The notes below the pieces were generated by a model, which worked only from the letters and a program-made list of their open reading frames with translations, was not told the DNA's origin and made no database searches. Source: Candidatus Sumerlaeia bacterium (lineage in GTDB: Bacteria; Sumerlaeota; Sumerlaeia; SLMS01; JAHLLQ01). Taken from it: a DNA stretch of 64,000 bases. Below, piece after piece: positions 27,901-35,863 of the stretch. Every line of letters begins with the position of its first letter. The stretch's first letter is position 1. The DNA lies in assembly GCA_028284075.1 (NCBI GenBank), contig JANQSL010000171.1, positions 35,335 to 99,334 on the forward strand, written 5' to 3'. The position numbers and the translations under genes were made by a program.

Positions 27901-28356
27901 GCCATTCGCCCAGGAAAGACGGCGTTCCGGCATGAGTTCCGGGATAAGTCCATAAGTCGCCGGGCCGAAAAGGGCCATCCGGCAACCAAGGCACGTTAGA
28001 ATTCCCAACGCCACGTACCAGGGATTGATAACAAGGGAAAGCAGCAGTCCGCCACCGATGACTGCGACTTCCGCGACCTTGGTTCCGACAACGACCGACC
28101 GTTTTGAGAATCGGTCCGCCAGCTGTCCCGCCATCAGCGACAGGAAAATCCAGGGTGCGGTGTAGAAGACCGCGACCAACGACCGATAATCATCGGGCGC
28201 CGCCCCCGCGGCAAGGGCCGCCTGGCTGGCGAGTAGCCACGCGACCAGACGGAAAGCATTGTCGGCGAAGGTACCTTGCAGGACAACGCCCGCGAGTGCG
28301 CGGAAGGACAGGTCATCCGGTTTTGCGGGTTCAATGGAGGGTGAGATCTGACCCAT
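24919..28356 (-). CDS. LplT-PlsC-Aas fusion: MFS lysophospholipid flippase, acyltransferase and acyl-ACP synthetase
   Basis: About 1145 residues from ATG 28356. A TTG at 28473 would extend it with an uncharacteristic leader. Residues 1-410 form a 12-helix MFS transporter of LplT type (GQLADRFSKRSVVVGTK). Residues about 430-620 form a PlsC acyltransferase with the HX4D motif NHMSYMD near residue 449 and FAEGQISRTG. Residues about 660-1140 are an AMP-forming acyl-activating enzyme with IIFSSGSTGVPKG near residue 790 and GYGATECSP. Together they would flip lysophospholipids inward and re-acylate them, repairing membranes. In E. coli, LplT and the bifunctional Aas are separate proteins. The 3' end overlaps the sulfatase pseudogene. 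Confidence 0.9.
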   Translation of the reverse strand: MGQISPSIEPAKPDDLSFRALAGVVLQGTFADNAFRLVAWLLASQAALAAGAAPDDYRSLVAVFYTAPWIFLSLMAGQLADRFSKRSVVVGTKVAEVAVIGGGLLLSLVINPWYVALGILTCLGCRMALFGPATYGLIPELMPERRLSWANGWIDGLTFLGAIIGTSAGGAAIEANGLGIRVPLAILLVIGIAGLVVSFGINKVPAASPERRITPFPVRDSRRNVAEILATRGMLQAVVGIVLWWALAALALQTAMKLAEDTLGLSGFGTSRFFIYVGVGVGLGSWLAGKLSGDKIELGLVPLGAFFMGSLSMLVYLMPASELWMGLNVSLVGLFSGFFVIPLKAFVQHKARPETRGGVLGTVNFLMYSGIFISGGPVYFLLTSVLGFTAQQMFLSLGLFTLVMGLFALWTLPGASLRLILFIATHTVYRLRVTGREHVPEQGGGLIVCNHMSYMDGLLVIAAMDRPVRPIMFEGIYNKPLIKPFAKLSHAIPISDRMPPREVIRAMKEASEAIAHGDLVLIFAEGQISRTGQLLPFRKGLERIMRDAGEAPIIPMCLDRVRGTLLSYRPDRWLQKLPARIPEHVTISFGKPLPRKSQAPDVRKAVARLVSEAWSHRKSAARPLHHEAFLSARRRPFEKCMSDALKPEGIKRLEFVGAVTALGIRLRETLANEQMAGICLPPSIAGAVVNHAALSCGKPPVNLNYTASSDVMRTIMDQCGIKRVITSRQFLDKLKVEIPGDPLFVEDLFESLTGFEKFMGAVRALFIPLPYLEHMMGAPAGRSVDDLATIIFSSGSTGVPKGVMLSHWNISSNMRGVSEVFALNRGDCILGILPFFHSFGTTATLFLPHAAGIRVAYWPNPVDPAGIGQVVESNRVTFLVATPTFLQTYTRRVEARQFGSLQAVLTGAEKLRPAIARAFEEKFGVKPMEGYGATECSPIVSLNVPDFRAPGIYQRGQKPGTIGQPLPGITLRIVDPETHRDLEPEKEGLLLVRGPNVMQGYLGMPEKTGEVLRKGWYTTGDIARIDAGGFIEITDRLSRFSKIGGEMVPHIRVEEALQTAIDASEQVFAVTGVPDDKKGERLVVLHTVSEEDARKAAGQVASDGSIPNLWLPRTKDFVHVEKIPLLGTGKVDLRQVKSIAMAQEQ

Positions 28357-28581
28357 TTGGTTACCAGCTGATTCCTTATGATAGCAGTGGGGTGAGCGAA
28401 TTTCACTCTTCGCGAGCGAGTTTCCATTTTGAGACGAGCAGTTCGTCAACGGTTGTTTATTATTTTTTGGCAAAAATCCGTCACTTCAACATCAAGCCGG
28501 CTGATTTGGGACAGGGCTGATGCCGTCATCCTTGACGTCAGGCAGTCTCTGATTCTTAGTGGTCGATACGGTCACGAACTT

Positions 28582-28947
28582 ATGTCTGAACTCGATCCCT
28601 ACAGCCCCTACGAAGCTAACAGCGTGATTAGCACGGCGGAAGAGATGTTTCTGCTGATGTCCCGTTCGCCTGAATTCGCCCCCTTTTTGGGGCGTAGTGC
28701 GGGATTGTCGGACGAGGAACTGCGTTCCATCTTTGGTTTGGCGGTTGCCGCCATTCGGCGGGCGGGTCTGGGAGCGGAACCTGAATTTCAGGCGGTGCGC
28801 CAGCCGGTGGACAGCACGGCCGGGCTGAGCCGGGCCGCGCTGGAGACGCAAATCCGGGAAATGACGGAGGCGCTCGCGCGGCGGGAGGATCAGATTCGGG
28901 AACTTCGAAGCCGTCTCGAAAAGGCCGAAGCCCGGCGGCGGCCCTGA
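28582..28947 (+). CDS. Small coiled-coil protein of the GTPase/roadblock cluster
   Basis: 121 residues from ATG 28582 (MSELDPYSPYEANSVISTAE). The frame is open further upstream but those residues look non-coding. The first 60 residues are helical with PFLGRSAGLSDEELRSIFG. The C-terminal 40 residues are a heptad-like charged coiled coil (LETQIREMTEALARREDQIR). No known domain was recognised. First gene of the co-directional series ending at 35656; a 187-bp gap to the next gene shows no obvious terminator. May be a structural adaptor; that is inference from context. Confidence 0.55.
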   Translation: MSELDPYSPYEANSVISTAEEMFLLMSRSPEFAPFLGRSAGLSDEELRSIFGLAVAAIRRAGLGAEPEFQAVRQPVDSTAGLSRAALETQIREMTEALARREDQIRELRSRLEKAEARRRP

Positions 28948-29134
28948 AGAATATTCGATTCCATAGACTTGGGGGCCGCAGGCGCTTTTCCCATGAACTC
29001 CCGCTTGCGTCCATGACGGTGTTTCTCGTTCCTGAATCCGTTGAACGGAGACGCCTGTCCGCACAGCGGATGAGACAAAGCGAATCCCGGCTCGCAAGCG
29101 GAGGGACCACTCCGATGAAGGCGGCCGAAAGCCC

Positions 29135-29989
29135 ATGACATCCATGGCGATTCAAAGCCCTGTTATTAGTCGTCTTCGTGCCGATGTTCGCTCCGGTCGG
29201 AATCCCCGTGCGTGGATCCCACTGAGCCAGGAGCTGCGCCGAAACAACCTCCATCTTGAGGCTCTGACAGTTTGCCGGGACGGACTGGCGGCCGACTCGG
29301 CGTCCGTTGCCGGAGTAACGGAAATGGTTCGTGTTCTGGCGGATCTGGGGCGCTATGGGGACGCACTTGGGGAAATTGAGCGAATTGAGCGGCGTCAGCT
29401 CGGTTCGGCTGCGCGTGCTCACGGTCTTCTGAGACAGAAGCTTTGGTGCCAGATTCGGCTGCTTCGTGCTGAGGAGGCGGCAGAGTCTCTGAGCGATCTC
29501 GAGAAGGTGAATCCCTTCGATCCTTCGCTCAACACCCTTCGGACGGAGGTGCGTCGTTTAGCCGGTCTTCGCCCGCCGAAGGCGGCTCGTTCCCCGGACG
29601 ATTCGGGCGGAATGGTGTCATCGGAATTTGTCAAGGTCCTGCGTTCACAGGTTCAGCCCCATGGAAAAGTCCTTGCCGTTGCCTTGGTTGACCGGGAAAA
29701 TAAGCAGTCTGTTGTCGAAGGTGACGAAGATATCGCCGATGTCGCGGCGCGGCTTGAGTATGAAGTGGCCGAAGCATGTAGTGATCTGGGGCATGGAACG
29801 CCAGCCTACCAGCTCATAGAGATGACCGAGATTCTCGTTGTTTTGGTGCGAAAAGGTGAGAAAACCCTCGTCCTTGCGACCGATCCAGGCATTAATTTTG
29901 GGCGTTTGCACCACACTGTTGCTCGAATGACACAGCAGTATCTGTCGGCCGGAGCCAATGACCCCGGCACTGAAACGGCGGAGGAGTGA
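29135..29989 (+). CDS. TPR protein with roadblock-like C-terminal domain
   Basis: 284 residues. Residues about 20-145 are TPR-like helices (WIPLSQELRRNNLHLEALTV; LADLGRYGDALGEIERI). Residues about 160-270 resemble a roadblock/LC7 fold (SEFVKVLRSQVQPHGKVLAV; ILVVLVRKGEKTLVLATDPG), the module by which MglB-type proteins contact MglA GTPases. The roadblock call is moderate because the domain is divergent. The ATG at 29144 is an alternative start. The gene lies 36 bp upstream of the membrane-roadblock gene and belongs to the same apparent operon. Confidence 0.65.
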   Translation: MTSMAIQSPVISRLRADVRSGRNPRAWIPLSQELRRNNLHLEALTVCRDGLAADSASVAGVTEMVRVLADLGRYGDALGEIERIERRQLGSAARAHGLLRQKLWCQIRLLRAEEAAESLSDLEKVNPFDPSLNTLRTEVRRLAGLRPPKAARSPDDSGGMVSSEFVKVLRSQVQPHGKVLAVALVDRENKQSVVEGDEDIADVAARLEYEVAEACSDLGHGTPAYQLIEMTEILVVLVRKGEKTLVLATDPGINFGRLHHTVARMTQQYLSAGANDPGTETAEE

Positions 29990-30025
29990 AGTGAACCGAT
30001 ATTGGAACTTGAAAAGGATTAACGG

Positions 30026-30919
30026 ATGATCCCCGTTTCCAGATTCGCGGTGCTCCTGATCGTCTGCTCACTCGCCATCATTGGAATTCCCATGGCGCTG
30101 GGCGGAGCGTCTCCCTTTGAGGAGCCCAATACGGTATGGCCGATCGTGATTGCGGCCGAGTTTATTGTCTATTTTTTGTTCACGTTTTTTTCCAGTCCCC
30201 GCATGACGCTCGGGTCCATTGGGCTCATGTCTGTTGCCATGATTGTGACACGCTGTGTGGCAAGCTTTCTTGCCGGCCTGCTTCACTCTCTTTTGCTGCA
30301 TGATGTGGCGACTCCCGATGCTTTCGGTCTCTGGGTTGGCAACCCTGTCTCCATTCTGGTTCAAATGGTGGCGCTGATGGTGACGGTTCCTCATATTCTG
30401 GAGACCTTCATGCCGAACGTTTTGGGCCGTGGGAATGCCGGACCTCAGGAGCGCCGTGGCGATGTCGAATCTTCTCCAGCGGGCGGGTTCGTTCAGGCTT
30501 TTTCTTTTGACGATCTCTCGGGTGTGATCCGAAAGACGCCAGGTCTTGAAGGGTTCCTGATCTTCAGCCAGGAAGGTCTTGTGGTTTGGAAGGACCTTCC
30601 GCTCCGCCTTGAAACCGATGAGGTCACAGCGCGTTTGATGCAGACAACTTCAAATATCGGCCAGGTGTCAGAGGGCGGAGGGCTTGCACGGCTTCGACGC
30701 GTATTCGTACAGACCCGTGAACACTTGCTTTGCATCGTGGAGCTTAATGCGAACTTCGGAATGATTCTGGTTTACAACGGCCGGACCAAGCTGGCCGAGT
30801 GTGAACCGAGAGTGGACATTTTGGGAAAGACCGCTCGAGAGTTCCTTCAGTGGAAGTACCCCGGCTTGTCGATGAGTACGACGTCGATGAGTCGTGCCGC
30901 GGTCCCGGTCGGACTGTAA
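30026..30919 (+). CDS. Membrane-anchored roadblock/LC7 protein
   Basis: 297 residues. Four transmembrane segments occupy residues about 6-26, 35-55, 62-90 and 103-125. A cytoplasmic roadblock/LC7 domain (about 160-275) follows: DLSGVIRKTPGLEGFLIFSQ, GLVVWKDLPLRLETDEVT and a C-terminal FGMILVYNGRTKLAECEPRV. Roadblock domains bind and regulate MglA/Rag-type GTPases, so this protein could recruit the GTPase encoded at 31360 to the inner membrane. AAAAGGA precedes the ATG. The architecture (helical bundle plus roadblock) is unusual. Confidence 0.75.
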   Translation: MIPVSRFAVLLIVCSLAIIGIPMALGGASPFEEPNTVWPIVIAAEFIVYFLFTFFSSPRMTLGSIGLMSVAMIVTRCVASFLAGLLHSLLLHDVATPDAFGLWVGNPVSILVQMVALMVTVPHILETFMPNVLGRGNAGPQERRGDVESSPAGGFVQAFSFDDLSGVIRKTPGLEGFLIFSQEGLVVWKDLPLRLETDEVTARLMQTTSNIGQVSEGGGLARLRRVFVQTREHLLCIVELNANFGMILVYNGRTKLAECEPRVDILGKTAREFLQWKYPGLSMSTTSMSRAAVPVGL

Positions 30920-30959
30920 TTCAAATACCGAAACCGAAAGTCATTCGGAGAAGTGCCAT

Positions 30960-31310
30960 ATGGAACGAACACTTGCGGAGTTGAACAAGACACCCGGAGT
31001 CATCGGCTCGTTCGTTGTCGCGGCTGACGGTATTATTGTCGCTTCCGACTTCACCACGGAGCTTAACGACGAGATGATGGGGGCACTGACGAGCTCCATT
31101 ATCAACTCCACGGAGAAGGCGACCCGCAAGATGGAACAGGGCGAACTGGTATCTTTCATCGTTGAAACAGACCGGAACAAGCTCTTCTTCAATACGACCC
31201 GCTCCGGCTTTCTCGTGTGTGTGGGTTCGCCGGATGCAAATCTGGGCTTAATACGAGTGGAAATGCGCGCCGCGTCAGAACGACTTAACAACGTCGGCAT
31301 AGGAGTCTGA
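30960..31310 (+). CDS. Roadblock/LC7 domain protein, MglB-like
   Basis: 116 residues from ATG 30960 with GGAG at 30947-30950. It is a stand-alone roadblock/LC7 domain: [56 protein letters not shown] and a C-terminal [15 protein letters not shown]. MglB-type proteins of this size act as GTPase-activating or exchange factors of MglA. It is encoded 49 bp upstream of the MglA-like GTPase, the usual mglB-mglA gene order. Confidence 0.88.
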   Translation: MERTLAELNKTPGVIGSFVVAADGIIVASDFTTELNDEMMGALTSSIINSTEKATRKMEQGELVSFIVETDRNKLFFNTTRSGFLVCVGSPDANLGLIRVEMRAASERLNNVGIGV

Positions 31311-31359
31311 CCGGCAAACTTTCCCGGCAGGACGTTCCACCAAGGATCACGGACTTCTC

Positions 31360-32532
31360 ATGGCCACACTGAATTACGCATTCAAGGAAATCTCCTGCAA
31401 GATCGTCTACTACGGTTGCGGTCTTTGTGGCAAGACGACGAACTTGATTCACGTTCACAAGACGGTCCCGGGCAAGTTTCGCGGCGAACTCGTATCGCTG
31501 GCGACGGAGCAGGATCGTACTCTGTTCTTCGATTTCCTTCCGCTCGATTTGGGCGAAGTGAAGGGTTTCAAGACCAAGTTCCAGCTCTATACCGTTCCTG
31601 GTCAGGTCTACTACAATGCAACAAGAAAGCTGGTGCTCCGCGGTGTGGACGGCCTTGTCTTTGTCGTCGACAGTCAGAAGGACCGCCTTCAGGAAAACCT
31701 CGAATCATTTGAGAACCTGAGACAAAACCTTGCCGAATACGGGTATAAGCTTCAGGAATCAAAAGATGATGATGAAGGAATTCCGTGGGTGTTGCAGCTC
31801 AACAAGCGCGACATGCCGCAGATCAGTACTGATGCGGAGGTGATCGAAGCCCTCAAGCTTCCGGGCGGAGCCAACGTCGTGGAAGCAGTGGCGGTTAACG
31901 GCACCGGAGTGAAGGAAACCCTCAAGTCCATCAGCTCTCTGGTTATTCAGAAGCTCAACAAAGGTGGCGGTGCTCTCGCCGGAACGGGTCGGCCTTCCAG
32001 CGACTCCTCCGCACCCAAGGCAGCGGCTCCTGGTCCGGTTGCTGCCGCTCCCGCAGCCGCTCCACCGGCAGCGCAGCCGACGCCCGCACCCGCAGCGCAG
32101 CCGGCCCGGCCTGCAGCAGTGGCGGCAGCGCCCGCACCGGCAGCGGCGCCTCCACCGGCCGCGGCTGCTCCGGCGGCAATCGAAGTGACACAGAAGTGTG
32201 GCGCTGTTTGGCGGGGGATGAAAACGGGCGGCGGAGAGCTTAAGCTTATTCAGATAGGAATGACGGACGAGTACCAGTTGACGGGGGTTCTTTCCTTCGT
32301 CGGCGTTTCAAAGAGGTCGTTCAGCAAAAAGCTTGTGCGACGTGGTTTGGATGCTCGTACGTACGAGGGGCAGGAAGTCGAGTTCCTTGTGTTTGAGTCG
32401 GCGGGGGATCAGGATGGTCCGCCTCTGAGCGTGTTGGTGCAGAACGGTGAAGGAAACGCGATGTACTTCTCCTACAGCAGTTTCTGGGGAGAGGTTTCAG
32501 TGCTGCCGGAAGGCAGGAAGGTGATGCCCTGA
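31360..32532 (+). CDS. MglA-like small GTPase with Ala/Pro linker and extra C-terminal domain
   Basis: 390 residues. Residues 1-195 are an MglA GTPase: P-loop GCGLCGKT (19-26), switch region [14 protein letters not shown], the MglA-type [18 protein letters not shown] (PGQ at 80-82 replacing DxxG), and the base-specificity motif NKRD (148-151). In Myxococcus, MglA sets cell polarity and drives gliding and type IV pilus reversals. Unlike MglA (about 195 residues), this protein continues with an Ala/Pro-rich linker (about 205-285) and a 100-residue C-terminal domain of unknown type ([26 protein letters not shown]-like end). The linker is low-complexity and could vary between strains. Confidence 0.92.
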   Translation: MATLNYAFKEISCKIVYYGCGLCGKTTNLIHVHKTVPGKFRGELVSLATEQDRTLFFDFLPLDLGEVKGFKTKFQLYTVPGQVYYNATRKLVLRGVDGLVFVVDSQKDRLQENLESFENLRQNLAEYGYKLQESKDDDEGIPWVLQLNKRDMPQISTDAEVIEALKLPGGANVVEAVAVNGTGVKETLKSISSLVIQKLNKGGGALAGTGRPSSDSSAPKAAAPGPVAAAPAAAPPAAQPTPAPAAQPARPAAVAAAPAPAAAPPPAAAAPAAIEVTQKCGAVWRGMKTGGGELKLIQIGMTDEYQLTGVLSFVGVSKRSFSKKLVRRGLDARTYEGQEVEFLVFESAGDQDGPPLSVLVQNGEGNAMYFSYSSFWGEVSVLPEGRKVMP

Positions 32533-32591
32533 CCAATCCCCTCAACTCCTGGAAATCACGCGGCGGGTTGCAAGAAGAAAGGATCCATCAG

Positions 32592-33074
32592 ATGGCAAAA
32601 GCTCCTCTGATCCTGACGAAGACCGAGATTACGCAAATCCACAGGACCTTGCTTCAGATGCTGAAGCAATCGGAGGCGAAGTGCGCCATCCTTGTGGATG
32701 CGGATGGCAAGTGTCTCGCCAAGAAGGGCTTTACCCAGAACATCGACACAGATGCTCTGGCGGCTCTCATAGCCGGTTCTTTTGCTTCGACTCGCGCGAT
32801 GGCCGCACTGGTGGGTGAATCGGATTTCTCCGTTCTGTTCCATCAGGGCGAGAAGGACCACATTCATAATGTTCTCGTCGATAATGACACGATCCTGACT
32901 GTGATTTTCGATGATCGCACGACTATTGGCATGGTCCGCCTTTATTCGAAGGAAGGCACCAAGGCACTTCGTGACGTGCTTGACAAGGCGCGCAACAAGC
33001 GAATGCCCGTCGGGAAGAAGATCGACATTGAACAGGACGTCGAGCAGCGTCTGGACGATCTGTTCAGTTCCTGA
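32592..33074 (+). CDS. Roadblock/LC7 domain protein
   Basis: 160 residues from ATG 32592 with AAAGGA 8-9 bases upstream; an in-frame ATG at 32568 adds eight residues. The roadblock/LC7 fold is readable: EITQIHRTLLQMLKQSEAKC, AILVDADGKCLAKKG, ALAALIAGSFASTRAMAALV and ILTVIFDDRTTIGMVRLYS. The C-terminal 30 residues are charged and helical. It follows the MglA-like gene directly and could form a second regulator alongside the MglB-like protein at 30960. Confidence 0.85.
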   Translation: MAKAPLILTKTEITQIHRTLLQMLKQSEAKCAILVDADGKCLAKKGFTQNIDTDALAALIAGSFASTRAMAALVGESDFSVLFHQGEKDHIHNVLVDNDTILTVIFDDRTTIGMVRLYSKEGTKALRDVLDKARNKRMPVGKKIDIEQDVEQRLDDLFSS

Positions 33075-33111
33075 CCTGCAGCGCTGACACACCTTCCCGG
33101 GACGATACTCC

Positions 33112-34410
33112 ATGCAAGGCAATCTGCAGCAGGTTCCCCTGCCCGAAGTCCTGCAATTCATCAGCATGGGGAAATCCACAGGTATCCTGCAGCTTCGCAG
33201 GGGCGGCCTTGAAATCTCCCTCTCCATCCATAACGGGAAAATCATCAATTCGTCCGCTCTGGAGCGTCGGCGGCGTCTGGGCGATCTGCTGGTCAATCGC
33301 GGCCTGTTGAAGCGGAGCGAGCTTTCCCGTCTGCTTAATCTTCAGAAGACTGTGGAATCGGACAAGCGCCTTGGCGAGATCCTGATCGAGCGCGAGATTG
33401 TCGATGCGGAAACGATTCGCGAGACGCTTCGTCTGCAGTTGGAAGAGGAAATCTGGAACCTGTTTGCCTGGGATGAGGGCGACTTTCGTTTTGAAGCCGT
33501 GCCAGCCTCGCAGCTTGGCGCTCCCATTGTACAGATTGATATCGAACCCATGATCCTGGAAGGCACTCGGCGCAACGACGAGTGGACCAAGATTGAACAG
33601 TATGTGCCAAGTGACCGTGTGGTTCTGGAAACGACCCTTGGTGAGCAGCCGGATTCCTTTGAACGCGACATCGATCTCAAGCCACACGAATGGGAAGTGC
33701 TTTCTCAGATCAACGGACGGTTTACGGTGCAGGCGGTTGTCACTCGTTCAAACATGGGGCGATTCGAAGTTTACTCCATCCTGACGCAGTTCATCAAGTC
33801 AGGTCTGGTTACCATGCGGGAGGCGGATCCCATGTCGCTTCCTCCGCTTGAAAACGGCCGACACGTGTCTCAGGACGGTTTTGCGAACGACGAGGACAAA
33901 CAAGGGAAGGGAAGCGGGCTTCTCGGAGTGCTGGGACGGAAGCAAAAGGATCGCACCGAAAGCAGCGCGGTTTTTCTTTCACCGATTGGCGCACTGGCCG
34001 CGTACCACAACCAGCTTGTCCAACGTGTTTGCGCTCTCAAGGAATACAAGGCGGAATCCGAGGATGAAGTGGTTGTATCCAAGCTCTGGACGGGTCTTGT
34101 TCAGGTTTTCTCGCGCGCCGACCTTATTCGTGTGAGCGGAAACAGGATTGATGTTACTCTTGTGGAGCGCTTTTTCGAGCTTTGCGGTTACGAAGAGCTG
34201 ATCGATGAGTGTTACGAAGATGTTCTTGAGGCTTTAACGAGTGTTCTAAGACTGGTTTATGTACATTTTTGCCGGAGAGCGGGGGAGAAGCCCGTTGCGC
34301 GCGTCGCACGGGAGTTGCTGGATGAAATGTCACCTCGTTTTTCGGTGAAGTATCGTGAGCCGTTTCCTTTTGCGGAGCGGATTCAGAATGTGTTGAGAAT
34401 CGCGGGATAG
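33112..34410 (+). CDS. DUF4388 (PATAN-like) domain protein
   Basis: 432 residues. Residues 1-60 match the DUF4388/PATAN domain seen in PatA-type response regulators and gliding-associated proteins (LPEVLQFISMGKSTGILQLR; ISLSIHNGKIINS). Residues about 60-125 have GspE-N-like helical repeats (LGDLLVNRGLLKRSEL; LGEILIEREIVDAETI), then WNLFAWDEGDFRFEAVPASQ. The rest is a winged-helix-like region (WEVLSQINGRFTVQAVVTRS) and a helical C-terminus. DUF4388 proteins often act with MglA/roadblock partners. Lies 37 bp after the roadblock gene, 22 bp before the receiver gene. Confidence 0.82.
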   Translation: MQGNLQQVPLPEVLQFISMGKSTGILQLRRGGLEISLSIHNGKIINSSALERRRRLGDLLVNRGLLKRSELSRLLNLQKTVESDKRLGEILIEREIVDAETIRETLRLQLEEEIWNLFAWDEGDFRFEAVPASQLGAPIVQIDIEPMILEGTRRNDEWTKIEQYVPSDRVVLETTLGEQPDSFERDIDLKPHEWEVLSQINGRFTVQAVVTRSNMGRFEVYSILTQFIKSGLVTMREADPMSLPPLENGRHVSQDGFANDEDKQGKGSGLLGVLGRKQKDRTESSAVFLSPIGALAAYHNQLVQRVCALKEYKAESEDEVVVSKLWTGLVQVFSRADLIRVSGNRIDVTLVERFFELCGYEELIDECYEDVLEALTSVLRLVYVHFCRRAGEKPVARVARELLDEMSPRFSVKYREPFPFAERIQNVLRIAG

Positions 34411-34432
34411 GTCCCGAACCAGGAGCCGTAAC

Positions 34433-35656
34433 ATGCCCGGAGAACGGGTCATCGTTATCGACAACTCAGCCACTGTCCAGGAGCTGTGCAAGGCGATCCT
34501 GGAAGACCATGGCTATCGCGTTTCCGTTGCCGGCAACGGTCTTGCCGCACTGACGCACCCCGAGATCGAGTCGTTCGACCTGATTATGGTGGATAGTTCA
34601 CTCGAGGGTATCTCAGGTCTGGAAACGACACGTCAGGTCAAAACCGATCGGGACACATATAAGATTCCGGTTCTTCTCATGATCCCGGAAGACAGCGTGG
34701 ATCTGCTGGAGAATGTCCCTCTCAAGGGTGCCACCGGCTGGATCTCAAAGCCGTTTTCGCCTCCGAAGGTCGTCGCCAAGGTGCGGGAAGTCCTGGAAGA
34801 ACAGCGCATTCGTGCGATGTCGGAGGAGTATCTTCGTGAAGCCGCCGAGAGTCACATGCAGTCTCTCGCCGAGCAGAAGATACAGCGCGCCGTGGAAAAG
34901 AAGATCCAGATCATTGTCGAGCGCGCGATCCAGTCGATTGTGTCGATCATTGATCAGCGTGCCCGTAAGGAAGTGGAGGCGCGTGTTACTGCTCTGACAG
35001 CCGAAAAGGAGCAGGAGCTCGTCAAAATGACCGTGCAGGAAGTGGCGCGGTCGATGGTGGAGAAGCTCGCCGACCGGAAAGTTTCGGAAGCGTTAAATGC
35101 AACGCTCGTTGAAACAACGGAGAAAACCGTCAAGCGTGCAGCCGACGGGATGTTGCCTAGTCTCGTTCGCGATCGCATCAAAGAGCAGATTGAGAATATG
35201 CTCCCGCGGGAAGTCGAAACACGGGTCAACAAGGCTTCTGAAGAGCGCGCGGCAGAGGTTGGCGAGCAGCTTGTTTCGATCATTCAGCAGCAGTCACAAA
35301 AGCTGGTTCCCGTGATTGCCCGCGAGAGCCTTCCGGAGCTTGCCGAGCGGCAGATGATGCAGGTTGCGGTAAACAAACTTCCGAAGTTGATTTCCGGGTC
35401 CGCCCACACGGAAATGACCACGGAGATGAATCAGACGGTTCGCCCTTTTGTAGACGCTGAAATGGCGCGCCTTCGAAAACGAGCGAACAATGTGATTATT
35501 GTCTGTTCCCTCTTTTCGCTCCTGATAGCAGTCGTGCTCTTTATCGTCGCACTCGTGGTTCTTTTCGGCGCGGATCAGAAGGTCCGGTCCGGTGGTTCCG
35601 AGGAAGCGGCTTACCTGCCTCAGCCGGCACCCATTGTCCTTTCCATGGCGGAATGA
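34433..35656 (+). CDS. Receiver domain, long coiled coil and C-terminal membrane anchor
   Basis: 407 residues. Residues 1-120 form a CheY-like receiver: Asp10 but Asn11 where a second acid is usual, phosphoacceptor Asp54 in LIMVDSSLEG, and Lys106 in ISKPF. The conserved Thr/Ser of beta4 is not evident (LLMIPE), so signalling may be altered. Residues about 125-345 are a continuous charged helical region (repeated AEQKIQRAVEKKIQIIVERA-like segments). A single transmembrane helix near 352-378 (NVIIVCSLFSLLIAVVLFIV) precedes a short tail. AGGAG precedes the ATG. It ends the cluster and looks like a phospho-controlled scaffold. Confidence 0.82.
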   Translation: MPGERVIVIDNSATVQELCKAILEDHGYRVSVAGNGLAALTHPEIESFDLIMVDSSLEGISGLETTRQVKTDRDTYKIPVLLMIPEDSVDLLENVPLKGATGWISKPFSPPKVVAKVREVLEEQRIRAMSEEYLREAAESHMQSLAEQKIQRAVEKKIQIIVERAIQSIVSIIDQRARKEVEARVTALTAEKEQELVKMTVQEVARSMVEKLADRKVSEALNATLVETTEKTVKRAADGMLPSLVRDRIKEQIENMLPREVETRVNKASEERAAEVGEQLVSIIQQQSQKLVPVIARESLPELAERQMMQVAVNKLPKLISGSAHTEMTTEMNQTVRPFVDAEMARLRKRANNVIIVCSLFSLLIAVVLFIVALVVLFGADQKVRSGGSEEAAYLPQPAPIVLSMAE

Positions 35657-35863
35657 CGGGTCTGATCGTACCTTCCATGCGATCAACGTACGGATAACAG
35701 TTCCAAAGCGTACGGCCCCAGTCGCTGATACTCCGGTCTTTCCTTTCAAAGTACTGAAAACGCCGGGTTTGCCGCAAGCAAGCCGGACGGCACGTTCTTC
35801 TCTCCTCTGATTCGCGACTCGGACAGGGTTCGAGTACTCACAATCAGTTCAGGAGTTTATACA

